This document shows, piece after piece, positions 22,145 to 35,597 of a DNA stretch of 64,000 bases. How positions within the stretch are numbered: the first letter of the stretch is position 1; each line of letters starts with the position of its first letter. A model generated the notes under the pieces. It saw only the letters and a program-made list of their open reading frames with translations, was not told the DNA's origin and ran no database searches. This stretch comes from Argopecten irradians (taxonomy: Eukaryota; Mollusca; Bivalvia; Pectinida; Pectinidae): assembly GCF_041381155.1 (NCBI RefSeq), contig NC_091135.1, positions 2,796,490 to 2,860,489 of the forward strand, read 5' to 3'. A program made the position numbers and the translations under genes.

Positions 22145-25100
22145 ATGCCTGCTCCATCACCACTTAACACACCTTTAGTAAGTACCAAACGTTTCTTTCC
22201 TTTTTAAAGACTAATGTTTTCATTCGCCACTTACTAAAACATATATTTACCGTTTCGATTAATTTTGAAATTCATTTTCAAACACTTTCGTTCGTATATG
22301 TATTACCTTTTGAGACCTTAAAAGACTGTATAGCTGTCTTAGCATGATATGATTAATTAAGTTGGTTCAGGTATAATATGGGTATTTAAAGTTTATATTA
22401 ATAATGCAGACAGTAGCGATTATATAAAACAATTATCAGAAACAAGCGTAGCGCGTAGTGGAATAAGTTGAACTCCGTCACTTAAGTAATTACTTAAATC
22501 ATTCAAAATATTTTTTCCAATTACTCTGTAACGACATTGCGTCAACTAGATATACTATTGTCATCAACAAAAGCTGGGTACTCTCTTACTGGGTGATCTC
22601 TCTAACTTTCTTACCAATGGAACTGCTTCAATCATAATAATAATGATCATGAAAAAATATATGTTTTAGATAATCCTGATTTTAACATGATTTTTAATAT
22701 TAACACTGGCGATTATTCGTTTTGACAATATATAATATATTATTTAATATACATGCCTTTCTTCCGCTTTTAATTGAAATATCACATTGTAATACCTATT
22801 TCCGTGTCCATTGGTGACCATAAGCTATATGAAATGCATCTAAAAGGTTTCAACTTTGATGTCATTTTTTCAGAGTAATGTAATCTACTGCGATGCTTTC
22901 GATATAAATACTATAAAAAAACAAAATAATGTTTTTCAATACATTATTGAAATTATTATCTATTCCCAGATAACCATCTACGACAAACCTGATTGTAAAG
23001 GTGCCCTGATGGAGGTTGTCGGACCTATGTATGATTTGGCCGTCCGTGGGTTCAGAAAAGTTCCTTCTGTCATGGTTACGCGCGGGGTGTAAGTATTGTA
23101 TCACTCAAAGTAATAGAATCACATATTAATACCATAATTATAACTTGTTGCCTGTCGTTCTAGAATTGTTATTATGGCATATAACATGTTGACTTATTAT
23201 GGCTTTATATTTCATTGATACATATGTAGAAATACCAATGTATGATAAAACTCTAAACCATTGTATTAAAAATCGAAACAAAAATATGTCATCTACGGCG
23301 TTCATCACTGCTTCTGAACACTGAGCTTCATTTAATTGACAGGGATAATTTTCTTTGTTGTTAAAGTGTGTTGCACTGTGTTGGTTGATATTCGGTGTGT
23401 TTTTCTTTAATTCATTCGTATAATTTTCAATATTTTACAGATGGGTGCTTTACCAGGAGTGTAACCTTGGTGGAAATATCTATGTGGTTTGGGAGGGACA
23501 AACTGTAAATCTACCCGAGTTTTGTACGGTATCTCTCAAACCAATCGAAGTGGTAAGTAAGGCATATCTGTACGTGGTGTCAATGGTTATAAAATTGTGA
23601 GGGTTTTCTTAAGCATTGATATCATACTTTTTAAATTTCATGGTTGTATAAAAGAAATTTCGATTGCAAACTGTGTGAATACGCGTAGCAAACAAAATCT
23701 GTTTCATACCCATTTCATTCAGGAAATTTAAATATTGTGAAATCAATAGTTATAATTAATTTTCCAGACTATATACATGATAAATCAAATACATTTACGG
23801 ACACGATTCCATAAACTTTCCGAGGGATTTGTTTTTTCAAATCAATACGCAACGTAAATATTTCTATTATGACGTCACGATAACGTCGGACTTTGCGCCA
23901 TACTCGGATTTGTCAACTCGGTCAGCGAATCAGAAAGCCAGATTAAGTGTGAAAACAAAGAAAAAAATATATGTATATGAACAATGAGAATTATTATTTA
24001 GGATCTTTATGAAAAAGAAAAGGATATTTTGATTATGCTAGAAAACAAAGACGGCTTATTACGTCACCACTATCTGATACTGTAAAACGTTTTGCTGGTA
24101 AGACCACAATTACGTAATGTAATAACCAGCGTCAGAAAACAATGACTGATTAATTGATTGACATTGAGAAATTATAACTTGATCTCCTAAACACGTCCTA
24201 TTTTCACCATGTTTGAAAAGAAATTTGATCTTTTACGAAACTTGTTGTCAAAGTTACTTAGAATTGGTTTATTCACATGCTAATATTGTAAGCAATGATA
24301 TATTGTTTTTGCGTTCGAAATCCAAGTGATTTTTGTTCTTAATCTTACAAAATAGTAATCTTTGTCATCTATTATAAATCAGGCAGTTAACAATAATCTG
24401 GAAATATAATCTAATTTCATATGTTACACCGACTTCTATTGGTTAGATCTTTGAGATTACTTTTTCATAGACCGAAAGAATTGTACGTCACGTATTATGA
24501 CGTCATAAACACAAAACGTTTTCACAGGGGATTTTAAAAGCGGCACAGTCATTGGCTAAACTGAATTATTGGATAAGATATCAATGTGCCACAACTCAAT
24601 TTGTTCGCGTCTATAAAGAATGTACTTCTGTTTTTTGTCTTAAATAGTTTTGAAATTTACCTTGTAGGATTTCACAGAAAAGCCAGAGATGATTGTCTAC
24701 ACTGAGCCATCATTTACTGGACAAAAGAAAACATTTAAGACAGCTGTCGCAAACCTCGCCGGAATTAACTTTCATGATAACATCTCTTCGGTGAAGGTCG
24801 AGAGCGGAGCGTAAGTGTATACACAAAATATCGATTCAGATACAATATATGTTTATTTAAATGCGCTCTAAAAACAAATCACTTTATTTGAATACCTGTT
24901 GGAATCCATAGTTTTCCGTTTCAGAGTTCACGTCATCGCCGTTTTGTGATCGTTGTAAACCCACACCCGAATTGGTTTACTTTATCGACTCTTTACTATG
25001 CAATAATATTCTTTTCGCTTAGAATGTTGAAGAACAAATCCATTTTTATAGCATGGGTTTGTGTTTGTGTAATGATACTAATTATTTGATTATGTCCCTC

Positions 25101-25257
25101 TTTTTCTTGTAGCTGGGTAGCCTACCGTGACGTCAATTATCAAGGACCCCAGTACCTCTTCACCAGGGGAGCTTTCAACGGAACGTCGTCTGAGGGTCAC
25201 TTTCAGAACAACGCCATATCATCCCTGAAGCCTATTGCTCTTAGCTATCCTTGCTAA
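22145..25257 (+). CDS. Cry2: intact two-domain beta/gamma-crystallin, five exons
   Basis: Beta/gamma-crystallins are compact Greek-key proteins, structural in vertebrate lens and often calcium-binding elsewhere; the role here is unknown. Exons 22145-22177, 22970-23088, 23441-23552, 24668-24810 and 25113-25257 join in frame to 183 aa with GT/AG borders. Residues 1-11 are a leader without a signal peptide. Each later exon encodes one Greek key with the Y-x(6)-G signature: YDKPDCKG (key 1), YQECNLGG (key 2), YTEPSFTG (key 3) and YRDVNYQG (key 4). Key 4 holds NNAISS, a full match to the calcium motif (N/D)(N/D)xx(S/T)S. Key 3 holds HDNISS, a near match; keys 1 and 2 have none. The C-terminus is LSYPC. 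One exon per key is the gene plan of vertebrate beta- rather than gamma-crystallins. It is the only copy here without coding damage, with a TATA box upstream and AATAAA downstream. Confidence 0.93.
23688..24050 (+). repeat. Insertion in intron 3 shared by Cry2-Cry4, absent from Cry1
   Basis: In Cry1 the intron passes directly from GCGTAGC to a version of GGCTTAT; in Cry2, Cry3 and Cry4 about 360-400 bases lie between. The left part forms a weak fold-back with the preceding intron sequence (TCGATTGCAAAC against GCAAACAAAATC). The middle contains TGACGTCACGATAACGTCGG and matches the SLC28 intron repeat at 4363-4640. Confidence 0.55.
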
Positions 25258-25403
25258 AATAGACGTAACGAGGACGAGGTCGAGCCAGCAAGTTTAATCA
25301 ATATCTGATTTGATTGCTGAATATATACTGAAATCATACATGGCCTCCAAAAGCGTGGTACTGATGTTATTTGGACAATGTTACTGTATCAAAGTAGTAT
25401 ACC

Positions 25404-25409
25404 AATAAA
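25404..25409 (+). other. Poly(A) signal of Cry2
   Basis: AATAAA about 147 bases after the stop codon, in the conserved string ACCAATAAAAGACTG that is also found after Cry3 (42459-42464) and, diverged, after Cry4 (62461-62466). Confidence 0.75.
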
Positions 25410-26996
25410 AGACTGTTCAATCTTAGATTTCTTTTCTTTATTTTCTCACTAATCTCAGGGGATCCGGATTAGGACAAGTGACGTTATCCAGATTCTACAT
25501 AGCTGCGGTGCAAAAATAACGTAGAATTGTTTGAATGGACGGATATTTTTTTCTGGTATAACCGCCCTATATCGTGTCTTATAACATAAAGCAATTTTTT
25601 TAAGTTTGTTAGTCGTATGAATAGAGATCCACACACGTTGGATAAAAGCATGTAAAATTGCGTATGATTAGAGTGCACTGCAGAAATGTTCCGGTAAATT
25701 ATATGGCTAATTAGCTACCTTGATCCTAGGCATATTTTTTAAAAAGATTGGATGATATTGTCATGAATTATATAAATATCTAATTAGATCATATCTAAAA
25801 TATTCTTAAACAGGTACATTCCATTATTTTGATATACCAATATATGCATACGATGACGATTAGTTAATGATCTTTACCACGATCATTTACAATTCGTGGA
25901 TTTGATGAAGTTATAAAAACCTACTGGATATAGTAATTACCCATGATTTAAAAAATAGGATCTTATATGAGTGTTCATTTCATATGGGATTTTATGAAAC
26001 GAGTCTATGAAGTTTTTGATTTTGCGAGCCTTGGCTAGCAAAAATTAAAATTTCGAGACGAGTTTCATCGTGATGTCACAATGAATTTCAAGCCTATGAA
26101 AATCACTCAAGGTCATTTTTCACTAGTGACAGACGCAAAAATATTACATGGGCGAAATCACTGAATACCTGGCGGATTATGTGATAAATATCAATATGGC
26201 CAATCTACAACCACACTACCATCTTTGTATACTAATGACAAAATTTAATTAACTTCATTAATAAACCTACTGGTATCTCCACAACAACAACGAACAACAT
26301 ACACACAAAAAAAGCAAAATAAAAGCCCCTACCTGATACAACTATATCTTCTAATAAAAGGTGGAAAATTGCACATGATGTTTAAGGTATCAATAACAAT
26401 CCACTTCTATTCCTCTTCAAGATCAACTCTATCTACTCAATGGTAACAAATTTGCTGGACCAGAGAGTAGAACAGCATAGAAAAAAACCGGACATTATTT
26501 GATGCAATCATTAAACTTCATGAAATTTGGCATGACTTAGACTAACAAAATAAGATTGAAATCGGGAACCATTGCCTACTTCCGTTTTTTTTTCAAAATG
26601 GCCGCCATTTTCATAGGTAATACATAACAGCAAAGTAATGAAATAACTTAATAATATACAAAAATGAACATCTCAATAAAAACATGAAACTTGGCATGTT
26701 AGTAGCCAAGACTACCAAAATAATATTAAAAGCGGGAGCCATTGCAAAATATACCTACTTCCGGTAATTCCAATATGGCCGTCTTATTATCAATTGATTA
26801 GTACAGCAGTCATGACAAAAAAGTACATTTCTTGTATAACACATTTTTTTCCATGGGAATCATACGTATAGTTGTTATCAGAGACACAACATGCATATAT
26901 AGGTATAATTTATTCGTTATTCTTTAATCGGTATTTTTAAGGTTGCGACCATATCAGACGAAATGTGGATACAACAAAAAGTATTGACATACTATT
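25410..26996 (+). repeat. Downstream flank of Cry2 with a two-unit repeat
   Basis: This is unit flank matching 42465-44050 after Cry3 and, in part, 62467-63370 after Cry4. Within it, 26510-26600 and 26685-26790 are related units (GAAACTTGGCATG, then AAGACTACCAAAATAATATT, then GGGAGCCATTG, then TACTTCCGGT and ATGGCCG). The last 34 bases of the window open another copy. No coding region is recognised. Confidence 0.6.
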
Positions 26997-27743
26997 TGTT
27001 CTGCCTATTAGGCCTGTATTTATATAGGTGTATGCTACCTATAATTTTTATGTGATTTAGAGTTATCGCCCTTTGTATTTCTCCATTTCCGCCCAACTTT
27101 GTTTTGATACGGTTCTCAATATGCTGTTTGCCACTTTTAGCCTTTATTGTGGCCCATACTGTGTAAGTCTATAGCTTTATAATAATATTTGTTAATACCT
27201 TTATTATAGAATAGCATTGTTTCAAAGCCAAAGTCATAGAATAAATAATTAACCGATAATTGCAATATTATGATGTGAGATCGAAGCGGTAAATTTAACC
27301 ACGTGTTTACGGTGTATGTTTCTGTAACTGCACTTTTTCAATACTCATTTGTCTCGTCAACATGTTACTGATCTAGTCATTAGATATTATTGATATATTT
27401 CATGTCCATTTAGTATAAGTTACTCAAGCTTATTCTGCCAGTATTGTAAAGTAAAGCAACAAGCCAGTTTATTAAGGATGCTGTCACCATAATTATATTA
27501 AAAATATTCGCAAGTGTAAAGTGTATAACTGTGTATGAATGAGACAAGCAATAAGTGTACCCATATTTTTGGTACTGTTAATGTTGTCTATTATGCTGCA
27601 TTGCCGTTTACATTTAATGTAAATAATAATCAAACCATCATCAACATACTTATGTAAACTTTGTTTACTTTCAGCTTTCACTATTTCATCAATAAATCTG
27701 ACAAGTTCATACATTCGAGCCAGGCTTGTTTATTGTCAGTACA
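26997..27743 (+). repeat. Left LTR of the BEL/Pao element
   Basis: Nearly identical to the right LTR. The small open frames within it occur in both LTRs and are not genes. Confidence 0.93.
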
Positions 27744-30700
27744 GTGAAAGACAGTCAATCACCACCAATCATGGAGGCAAATAAGGATTCAAGCTGTCCT
27801 GAAACCAAACAGATCACTACTGAGGATCAACCATTAGATGGTTCATCAACTAATCAAGATTTTGAAGGAGATGAGAAGCGGCTTAGGAAACTATCTCCAA
27901 AAGCAGAGGAACAGTTTAAGGAAACTGTGGCAACATTCTCCTCAAAGTTTTTAAGACTCACCACAGATATCGATGATCTTATTACGGTCGACATTCCAGC
28001 CTCAGAGTTATCTCGTGTACATGAGGTAAAGGCACGCATTCGTGAATTATTACAAAATTACACGGAATTATCAGAAAAGTTCTTACAGTTCCTCACCAGA
28101 GAAAGGTCACAGAGCAGCCTAGAGGAAAAGTCTAATCACCTATCACATCGTTCACACCTAGAATCAAGAGTACAGCAGGCTCTTTCTCAAATCAGCGTGA
28201 ATGTGGGAATCACTAACATTGAAACAAAACACAAAGCAATGAGCAATAGATCAAGGACACGATCAGAACGAAAGGATAAATTGTCTCGCAGTAATAGAAG
28301 TTCTAAGGAAAGCAGTGACTATGCTTCGTCATCTTCATCAGTCCTCAAACAGCGTCTTAAAGTGGCGGCTACTAAGGCTCAGTTAGAATTTGAGTTAAAG
28401 GAGGCTGAGCTAAGGAAAGAGAAAGCCAGGCTAGAGGAAGAGGAACAAAGAACTCAAGCAGCTGCTACCAGGAAAAAGTTAGAATTACAAGTGGACTTAG
28501 ACGTTCTCACAGTTAAGAAAGAAGCAGTTTTAGCCGCTACAGAACTAAAGGTTTTAGAAGAGGATAGCCTTTCTGAAAGCGAAAGGTCAAGTGTGGACCA
28601 GGAAGTAGTAAATGAAAGGACTCGGCAATACGTCAAAGTCCAGAACTCTCTAAATGGAAACCAGTTAAGTGCTAGTCCGAATGATAAGACTGAAATCCCA
28701 CCTAAAGTAAATGATCAGCGAGAACAAACCTTTTGGAATCCTGTAGCCCCTTCATTTCACCCTACAGCGGCTGTCAATGCTCAAACTCAGTGCCTAGATT
28801 TCACAAAGTTTCTGATGAAGAAAGAAATGACAATGTCTAGACTTTCACAATTTGATGACCTTCCAGAGAATTACATATGTTGGAAGGCTAGCTTCCAAGC
28901 CATTATGAAAGAGGTGGATGCAAATCCATCAGAAGAGCTTGACTTACTGGTCAAATGGTTGGGGCCTAAATCTTCACGTCATGCAAAAAGCATACGGGCA
29001 TCAATAGCTGGTAACCCGAACCATGGTCGTCAAGAACTATGGAGAAGATTAGATGAGCAATATGGCTGCCCTGAGGTAATTGAATCCTCGCTAAAGAAAA
29101 AGCTGGACAAGTTTCCTAGAGTCACCGCCAAGGACCCTGAAAAATTATATGATCTATTGGACATCATAACAGAAATTTACACTGTGAAGCAAAACAGCAA
29201 TTTTACAGGAATCCTGTCATACTACGACTCGTCCCTTGGCATCAACCAGGTGGTGTCGAAGCTGCCACCCAGATTGCAATTTAAGTGGACAGATAGAGCA
29301 GCTTCATATAAAAAATCACATGGCAATGTCTATCCTCCATTTGGATTTTTCGCAAGCTTTATGAAAGAGATGACATCGGTGCTAAATGACCCAGGTCTAA
29401 TGATATTCAGTCATGATAGCTCATCTGCTGCCAGCACACGTCGTTTTGATAATCAGCGTCGCACAGATATTCGGGTGAAGAAAACCGATGTAAAGGGTGA
29501 TACTCAGCAAAAAGACGTGGTCTTCAATGAAGGAAAATGTATTATCCATGACTCAAATCACACACTTAACCAATGCAGAAAATTCAGAGAAAAGTCTTTG
29601 TCGGAACGCAAGAAGTTGCTCGCGGAGCATCACATCTGCTTCAAATGTTGTAAGTCGAACTCGCATCTCTACAAAAACTGTCACGAAGTGATATGTTGTG
29701 ATATATGTCGTAGTGACAAACATCCCACAGCTCTCCATCCAACTTCTGACAACTACCATAAGAACTCTGATAAACAGCAAAGGGTTAAGTCAAGTCACGG
29801 CGAGGAGAGAACTCCCAGACCAGTCCAGCTCCCTCAATCAGAAAATACAGAGAGACATGATCAGTCAACGTCTGTGTCAAGTCAGTGTACAAGAATATGT
29901 GGAAAGGGATTCAGTGGACGCTCCTGCGCCAAAACACTTCTTGTCAAGCTACATCCTGCGGAAGAACCAGATAAGTTTCGTACTGTATACGTGATCCTGG
30001 ACGATCAAAGCAATAAAAGCCTCGGACGCTCTGAAATCTTTGACTATTGGGGTATTCCCGCAAGCGGCTCCGTACCTTACACAGTAGTATCATGCTCAGG
30101 AAAGCAAACTACACATGGCCGTCGACTCAATGGTTTGGCCGTGATATCTATGGATGGGACATATACCATGAACCTACCTACTATTATCGAGTGTAATCAG
30201 ATTCCTAGTAACAGGGAAGAAATTCCTCCACCACAAGTGGCTACCTGGTATCCCCACATGTCGGACATAAACTTGCCCCCCGTGGAACCAGAAATAGATA
30301 TCCAACTCCTCATAGGAAGAGACTTACCAGAAGCCTTTCATGTGACTGAACAGCGGACAGGGTCCAGTGGTGATCCTTTTGCTCAGAGATTGAAGTTAGG
30401 ATGGGTCGTAGTAGGTGAGACCTGCCTTGGGAAAACACACAAGCCAGATGTTGTCAGCGTAATGAAAACAAAGGTTCTTCCAGACGGAAGAGTGACTCTA
30501 TTTGAAGAGTGTGCTAATAGGTTTCAGGTTAAAGATTCACCTGACCTGCGCAACAACATATTCCTTTGCACGAAGCATGATGACAAACCAGGATTGTCAC
30601 TCGAAGATCGCTCATTCATGGAGCTGATGGACAGAGAATTTGTCAGAACCACAGATGGGTCTTGGTCAGCACCATTACCCTTTCGCGAAAATCGTCCTCG

Positions 30701-33700
30701 TCTTCCAAACAACCAACCCCTCGCTCTTAAACGGGCACGTATGCTGGATGCTAACCTGCAGAAAAATCATACCAAGCGGGAACATATGGTAAATTTCATG
30801 AAGGGTATCATCGACAAGGGTCACGCAGAAATAGCTCCACCGATAGATGAGAACAAAGAAAGATGGTATCTTCCTTTATTTGGCGTGTACCACCCAAAGA
30901 AACCCGGCAAAATCAGGGGAGTTTTTGATTCATCAGCGAAATATTCTGGTATATCCCTTAACCAAGTCCTTTTGAAAGGCCCTGATCTTACAAATAACTT
31001 GCTTGGCGTGTTACTTCGCTTCAGGAAGGAGGAGATAGCAGTAACTGCTGATGTACAGCAAATGTTTTACTGCTTCTCAGTAAGACCAGATCATAGGGAT
31101 TTTCTCCGTTTCTACTGGTACAAAGATAATGACCCCTCGCAACCCTTGACAGAATACAGGATGACCAAACACGTGTTTGGTAACGGTCCGTCCCCCGCTG
31201 TGGCTAGCTATGGACTCAGGAAAACGGCTAAGGATGCCGAGACTGATTATGGAAGTGATGTTAATGACTTTGTACAAAACAACTTCTACGTAGACGATGG
31301 CTTGATTTCTGTGTCGACTCCGGAAGAAGCGGTTAGCCTTCTCACACGTACTCAAGCAGCTTTAGCCACAGGTCATATTCGGTTACACAAGATCTGCTCC
31401 AACTCCCAGGAGGTTCTCGACAACTTCCCATCCGAAGACCTTGCGCAGGATTTAAAAGATCTTAATCTTGGCGATGACGACATACCGTCTCAGCGTAGTT
31501 TAGGCCTGTGTTGGAGACTTCCTACTGATGCGTTTTCCTTCAAGGTGTCCGACACTCCGAAGCCATACACTCGTCGTGGGGTGCTCTCCACCATCAATTC
31601 CCTCTACGATCCTTTAGGTTTTTTGGCTCCGGTGATCATCCAAGGAAGGGTCCTGCTTCGCGATATGGTCGAGGGAACGGTTGACTGGGACGAGCCCCTA
31701 TCTGAAACACAACGCGTCAAGTGGGAAACTTGGGAGAAATCTCTATTACATCTTGATAGCTTCTCAATTCCGCGAAGAACTCCCATCTCAAAAGGTGACT
31801 TGACCAACGAGGTGCATATATTTGCTGACGCTTCGGAACGCGCTATAGCAGCAGTGGCGTATCTTACCCTAAATAACAACGGAGAGACTTACACCACATT
31901 CCTCCTGGGGAAGTCTAAGGTGGCCCCGAAACATGGCCACTCCATACCGCGACTAGAGCTGTGTGGTGCTCTGCTGGCTGTCGAAGTAGGCGAGATTCTT
32001 TCTGAACAGTTGTCGCTACCTCCAGAACAAATGACATTTTACTCCGATAGTAAAGTCGTCTTAGGATATTTGAATAACCGTACAAGACGGTTTTATGTCT
32101 ACGTTGCCAACCGAGTAAGTAGGATACTCAGATTCTCGAAACCAGAACAGTGGTTTTATGTCGCATCGGAGAGTAACCCTGCTGATGAGGGCACACGGTT
32201 TGTACCTGCATCACAGCTGAAAGATAGTATGTGGATCTCTGGACCACCTCAACTTTGTCTACGCTCTACGTTAAAGGAAGAGTCGTTTTCGCTAGTGGAA
32301 CCCTCGCAGGATGAAAATGTTCGCCCAGAGGTTGTTGCTATGAAGACTCAAATCTCGCCTACCCCTGTTACAGATCTAATACACAAACATTCTGACTGGA
32401 TGAAACTTATTCGAGCTGTATCTCGGGTCATGCTTGCCGCGGAACGTTTCAAAAATCTACAAAGAAAGGTTAAACCTGATGAATACCAAAAGCCCCAAGG
32501 ACTGCTGCATGCTGCTGAGCTATTTATAATCAAAGAGGTCCAGAAACAAGCACATAGTCGTGAGGTTGACGTTCTTGGACAAGGAAAACCTCTACCAAAA
32601 AACAGCTCTCTACTAAAACTGTGCCCTATTCTAGACGAGGATGGACTTCTGCGCGTTGGCGGTAGACTAAATATGTCCAGCCTGCAAGAAAATATCAAAC
32701 ATCCGATTCTGATCCCAGGGTCACATCATATAGCTACTCTCATTACGAGACATTACCATGAATCTGTGTCTCACCAAGGGAGACACTTCACTGAAGGAGC
32801 AGTCAGGGCAGCTGGATTTTGGGTGACTGGTGGTAAAAGGTTGATATCCCTCCTCGTACATCGTTGCGTTATATGCAGAAGACTCAGAAGTCGCCCCTGT
32901 ACTCAGAAGATGGCTGATTTGCCTATTGACAGGGTCACGCCCACACCGCCATTTTCCTTTGTGGGAGTCGATGTCTTTGGTCCATGGGAGATAACAACTC
33001 GACGTACTAGGGGTGGTGTTCTTTCCAACAAGCGCTGGGCAGCTTTATTTACCTGTATGTTTACGAGAGCAGTTCATATAGAGGTGCTAGAAGAGATGAG
33101 CTCTTCCTGTTTCATAAATGCAGTTAGAAGACTGTATGCTATCCGCGGGAAAGTAAAACAATTCCGGTCCGACCGAGGAACAAACTTCGTTGGTGCTACC
33201 TCCGATCTTGGAGTCACTGTAATCGAAAGTAAGGACATGAAGGACTTCTTGTCAACTCACGGCGCTACATGGATTTTCAACCCTCCTCACGCCTCCCATT
33301 TTGGCGGAATATGGGAAAGAATGATTGGTGTGTCACGCAGGATTCTCGATGCCATGTTGCTGGGAAATAAAGGAAAGGACCTCACCCATGAAGTCCTCTG
33401 TACCTTCCTCGCTGAAGTTACTGCCATCATAAATGCTCGTCCTTTGGTACCTGTGTCATCTGATCCGGAGCAACCATTCATCTTATCGCCATCCACTCTT
33501 CTTACCCAGAAGACTGAAGATCAAACGTGGACAGAGTCATTCCAACATCTTAGTCTCAAAGACATTTACCATTCACAGTGGCGCCATGTTCAGGTCCTTG
33601 CAGAGAGGTTCTGGTGTCGTTGGAGAACAGAGTATTTGGCTTCCTTACAACCAAGGAGAAAATGGCAAGAGAAATCGTGCAATGTGGTGGTTGGAGATGT

Positions 33701-34140
33701 TGTGCTAATGAAGGATTCACAGACGGCGAGAAACGATTGGCCGATGGGAATTGTGACACGCGTTATTCCTAGTGAGGACGGATTAGTACGTCAAGTCGAG
33801 CTTCGTGTGTGTCGCGACAACAAGATATCAAACTTTCTACGTCCTGTCTCTGAAATTGTTGGACTAGTTCCTATGGAATAATGATAAGGAGAAATGTGAC
33901 ATTCCTATAGTTACGAACATTTACTTGTGTTGATACATTCCCTATTATATGTGTCATACTTCGAGATCAAGTCAATCTCATTACAAGTGTTTGCCTTAAA
34001 TAACTGGAAAAGACTTAAGGTGGCTCGTGCCATTTTGACTGCCAAGTGTTATTTTGTTCAATTTTATATACTGTCAAGTTAAGAAACATAACATCTTGCT
34101 TTATAATAGTTATAGTGATATAATAATATCAGGCGAGGAG

Positions 34141-34886
34141 TGTTCTGCCTATTAGGCCTGTATTTATATAGGTGTATGCTACCTATAATTTTTATGTGAT
34201 TTAGAGTTATCGCCCTTTGTATTTCTCCATTTCCGCCCAACTTTGTTTTGATACGGTTCTCAATATGCTGTTTGCCACTTTTAGCCTTTATTGTGGCCCA
34301 TACTGTGTAAGTCTATAGCTTTATAATAATATTTGTTAATACCTTTATTATAGAATAGCATTGTTTCAAAGCCAAAGTCATACAATAAATAATTAACCGA
34401 TAATTGCAATATTATGATGTGAGATCGAAGCGGTAAATTTAACCACGTGTTTACGGTGTATGTTTCTGTAACTGCACTTTTTCAATACTCATTTGTCTCG
34501 TCAACATGTTACTGATCTAGTCATTAGATATTATTGATATATTTCATTTCCATTTAGTATAAGTTACTCAAGCTTATTTGCCAGTATTGTAAAGTAAAGC
34601 AACAAGCCAGTTTATTAAGGATGCTGTCACCATAATTATATTAAAAATATTCGCAAGTGTAAAGTGTATAACTGTGTATGAATGAGACAAGCAATAAGTG
34701 TACCCATATTTTTGGTACTGTTAATGTTGTCTATTATGCTGCATTGCCGTTTACATTTAATGTAAATAATAATCAAACCATCATCAACATACTTATGTAA
34801 ACTTTGTTTACTTTCAGCTTTCACTATTTCATCAATAAATCTGACAAGTTCATACATTCGAGCCAGGCTTGTTTATTGTCAGTACA
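34141..34886 (+). repeat. Right LTR of the BEL/Pao element
   Basis: Follows a short purine-rich stretch (GGCGAGGAG) that may serve as the polypurine tract. Confidence 0.93.
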
Positions 34887-35277
34887 GGTTCAAAACTGCA
34901 TCATTGTATGAGTTTTCGGTCAGATTTCATGTAACAATAGTACATTAAATATAATTGAGAACAAAGAATACAATAATAGAAAACAGACATCCATTTCCGA
35001 TCGCTTTCTAATCACATTTGGTTGTAATATCGGAAGGTTATAGTGTATTTCAAATGATACATAATGTACTTCATTGAAGAGTTTGAACAGCTTTAAAATG
35101 AGTACGATAGTTATTAAGCAAATCTTTGCTTCCTTCCGATAATTAATAGAAATATTATAAAAAAGAAATATTCAGCTTTATTCCATGTTAAAGTACTCTT
35201 TATATCAGACCTGCACTCGATACTATCTAGATTGAAATCATTGACCGTATATATTAATTTCGGATAACTTTACCCAA

Positions 35278-35597
35278 ATCTAATTAAAATTAGATTTGTA
35301 ATTCCGCTCCACTACGATACTCTACGTTATGCTCGTATACAAGATCTAAGAGAGCCCCGTTCGGGGTCACCACAGCATGACACCTATGATTAGCCAATGC
35401 AATCAGCGTGTCGTCTACGGAATCTTCGGTGTGTTTGATTCATTCGGAAGTGTAAACGGCTAAGAGTATGTCCCAAGATGTTCCGATTCTAGGCCTGAGG
35501 TCATGCTGAGGTGACCCTGAACGGGGCATTGTTAGATCTTGTAACGTAACGTAGAGTATCGTAGTGGAGCGGAATTACAAGTCTAAGTTTAATTAGA
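35278..35597. mobile_element. 320-bp inverted-repeat element (MITE-like), copy 1
   Basis: Arms of about 100 bases: the left reads TTGTAATTCCGCTCCACTAC and the right carries its complement, followed inward by GATACTCTACGTTA, CAAGATCTAA and CCCCGTTC on both sides. The inner part is unique and non-coding. The same element lies at 44447-44755 in the next spacer, so it was present before the duplication. Confidence 0.85.

Larger units (their letters stand above)
26997..34886 (+). mobile_element. BEL/Pao LTR retrotransposon, looks whole
   Basis: A 7.9-kb element with 747- and 746-bp LTRs that begin TGTTCTGCC and end CAGTACA. One continuous gag-pol frame fills the interior; the likely start is the ATG at 27771. 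Parts in order, with approximate positions: coiled-coil-rich gag and a DUF1759-type region (28.8-29.4 kb), Cys/His cluster (29.5-29.75 kb), aspartic protease region (29.9-30.4 kb), reverse transcriptase with YVDDG (about 31.3 kb), RNase H (31.8-32.2 kb), integrase zinc-binding and core domains (32.7-33.5 kb). By eye the LTRs differ at about three positions, so insertion is recent. The flanking 5-mers do not match each other. It sits between units A and B; the matching place after Cry3 (about 44050) lacks it. Confidence 0.95.

Noticed and set aside
21835-22167. Long frames running through the promoter and first exon of Cry2
   Set aside because: They cross the TATA box and leader; the five-exon model from 22145 is supported by all four copies.
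27493-34857. Identical 73-codon minus-strand frames at 27493-27714 and 34636-34857
   Set aside because: They lie in the two LTRs of the BEL element and are shadows.
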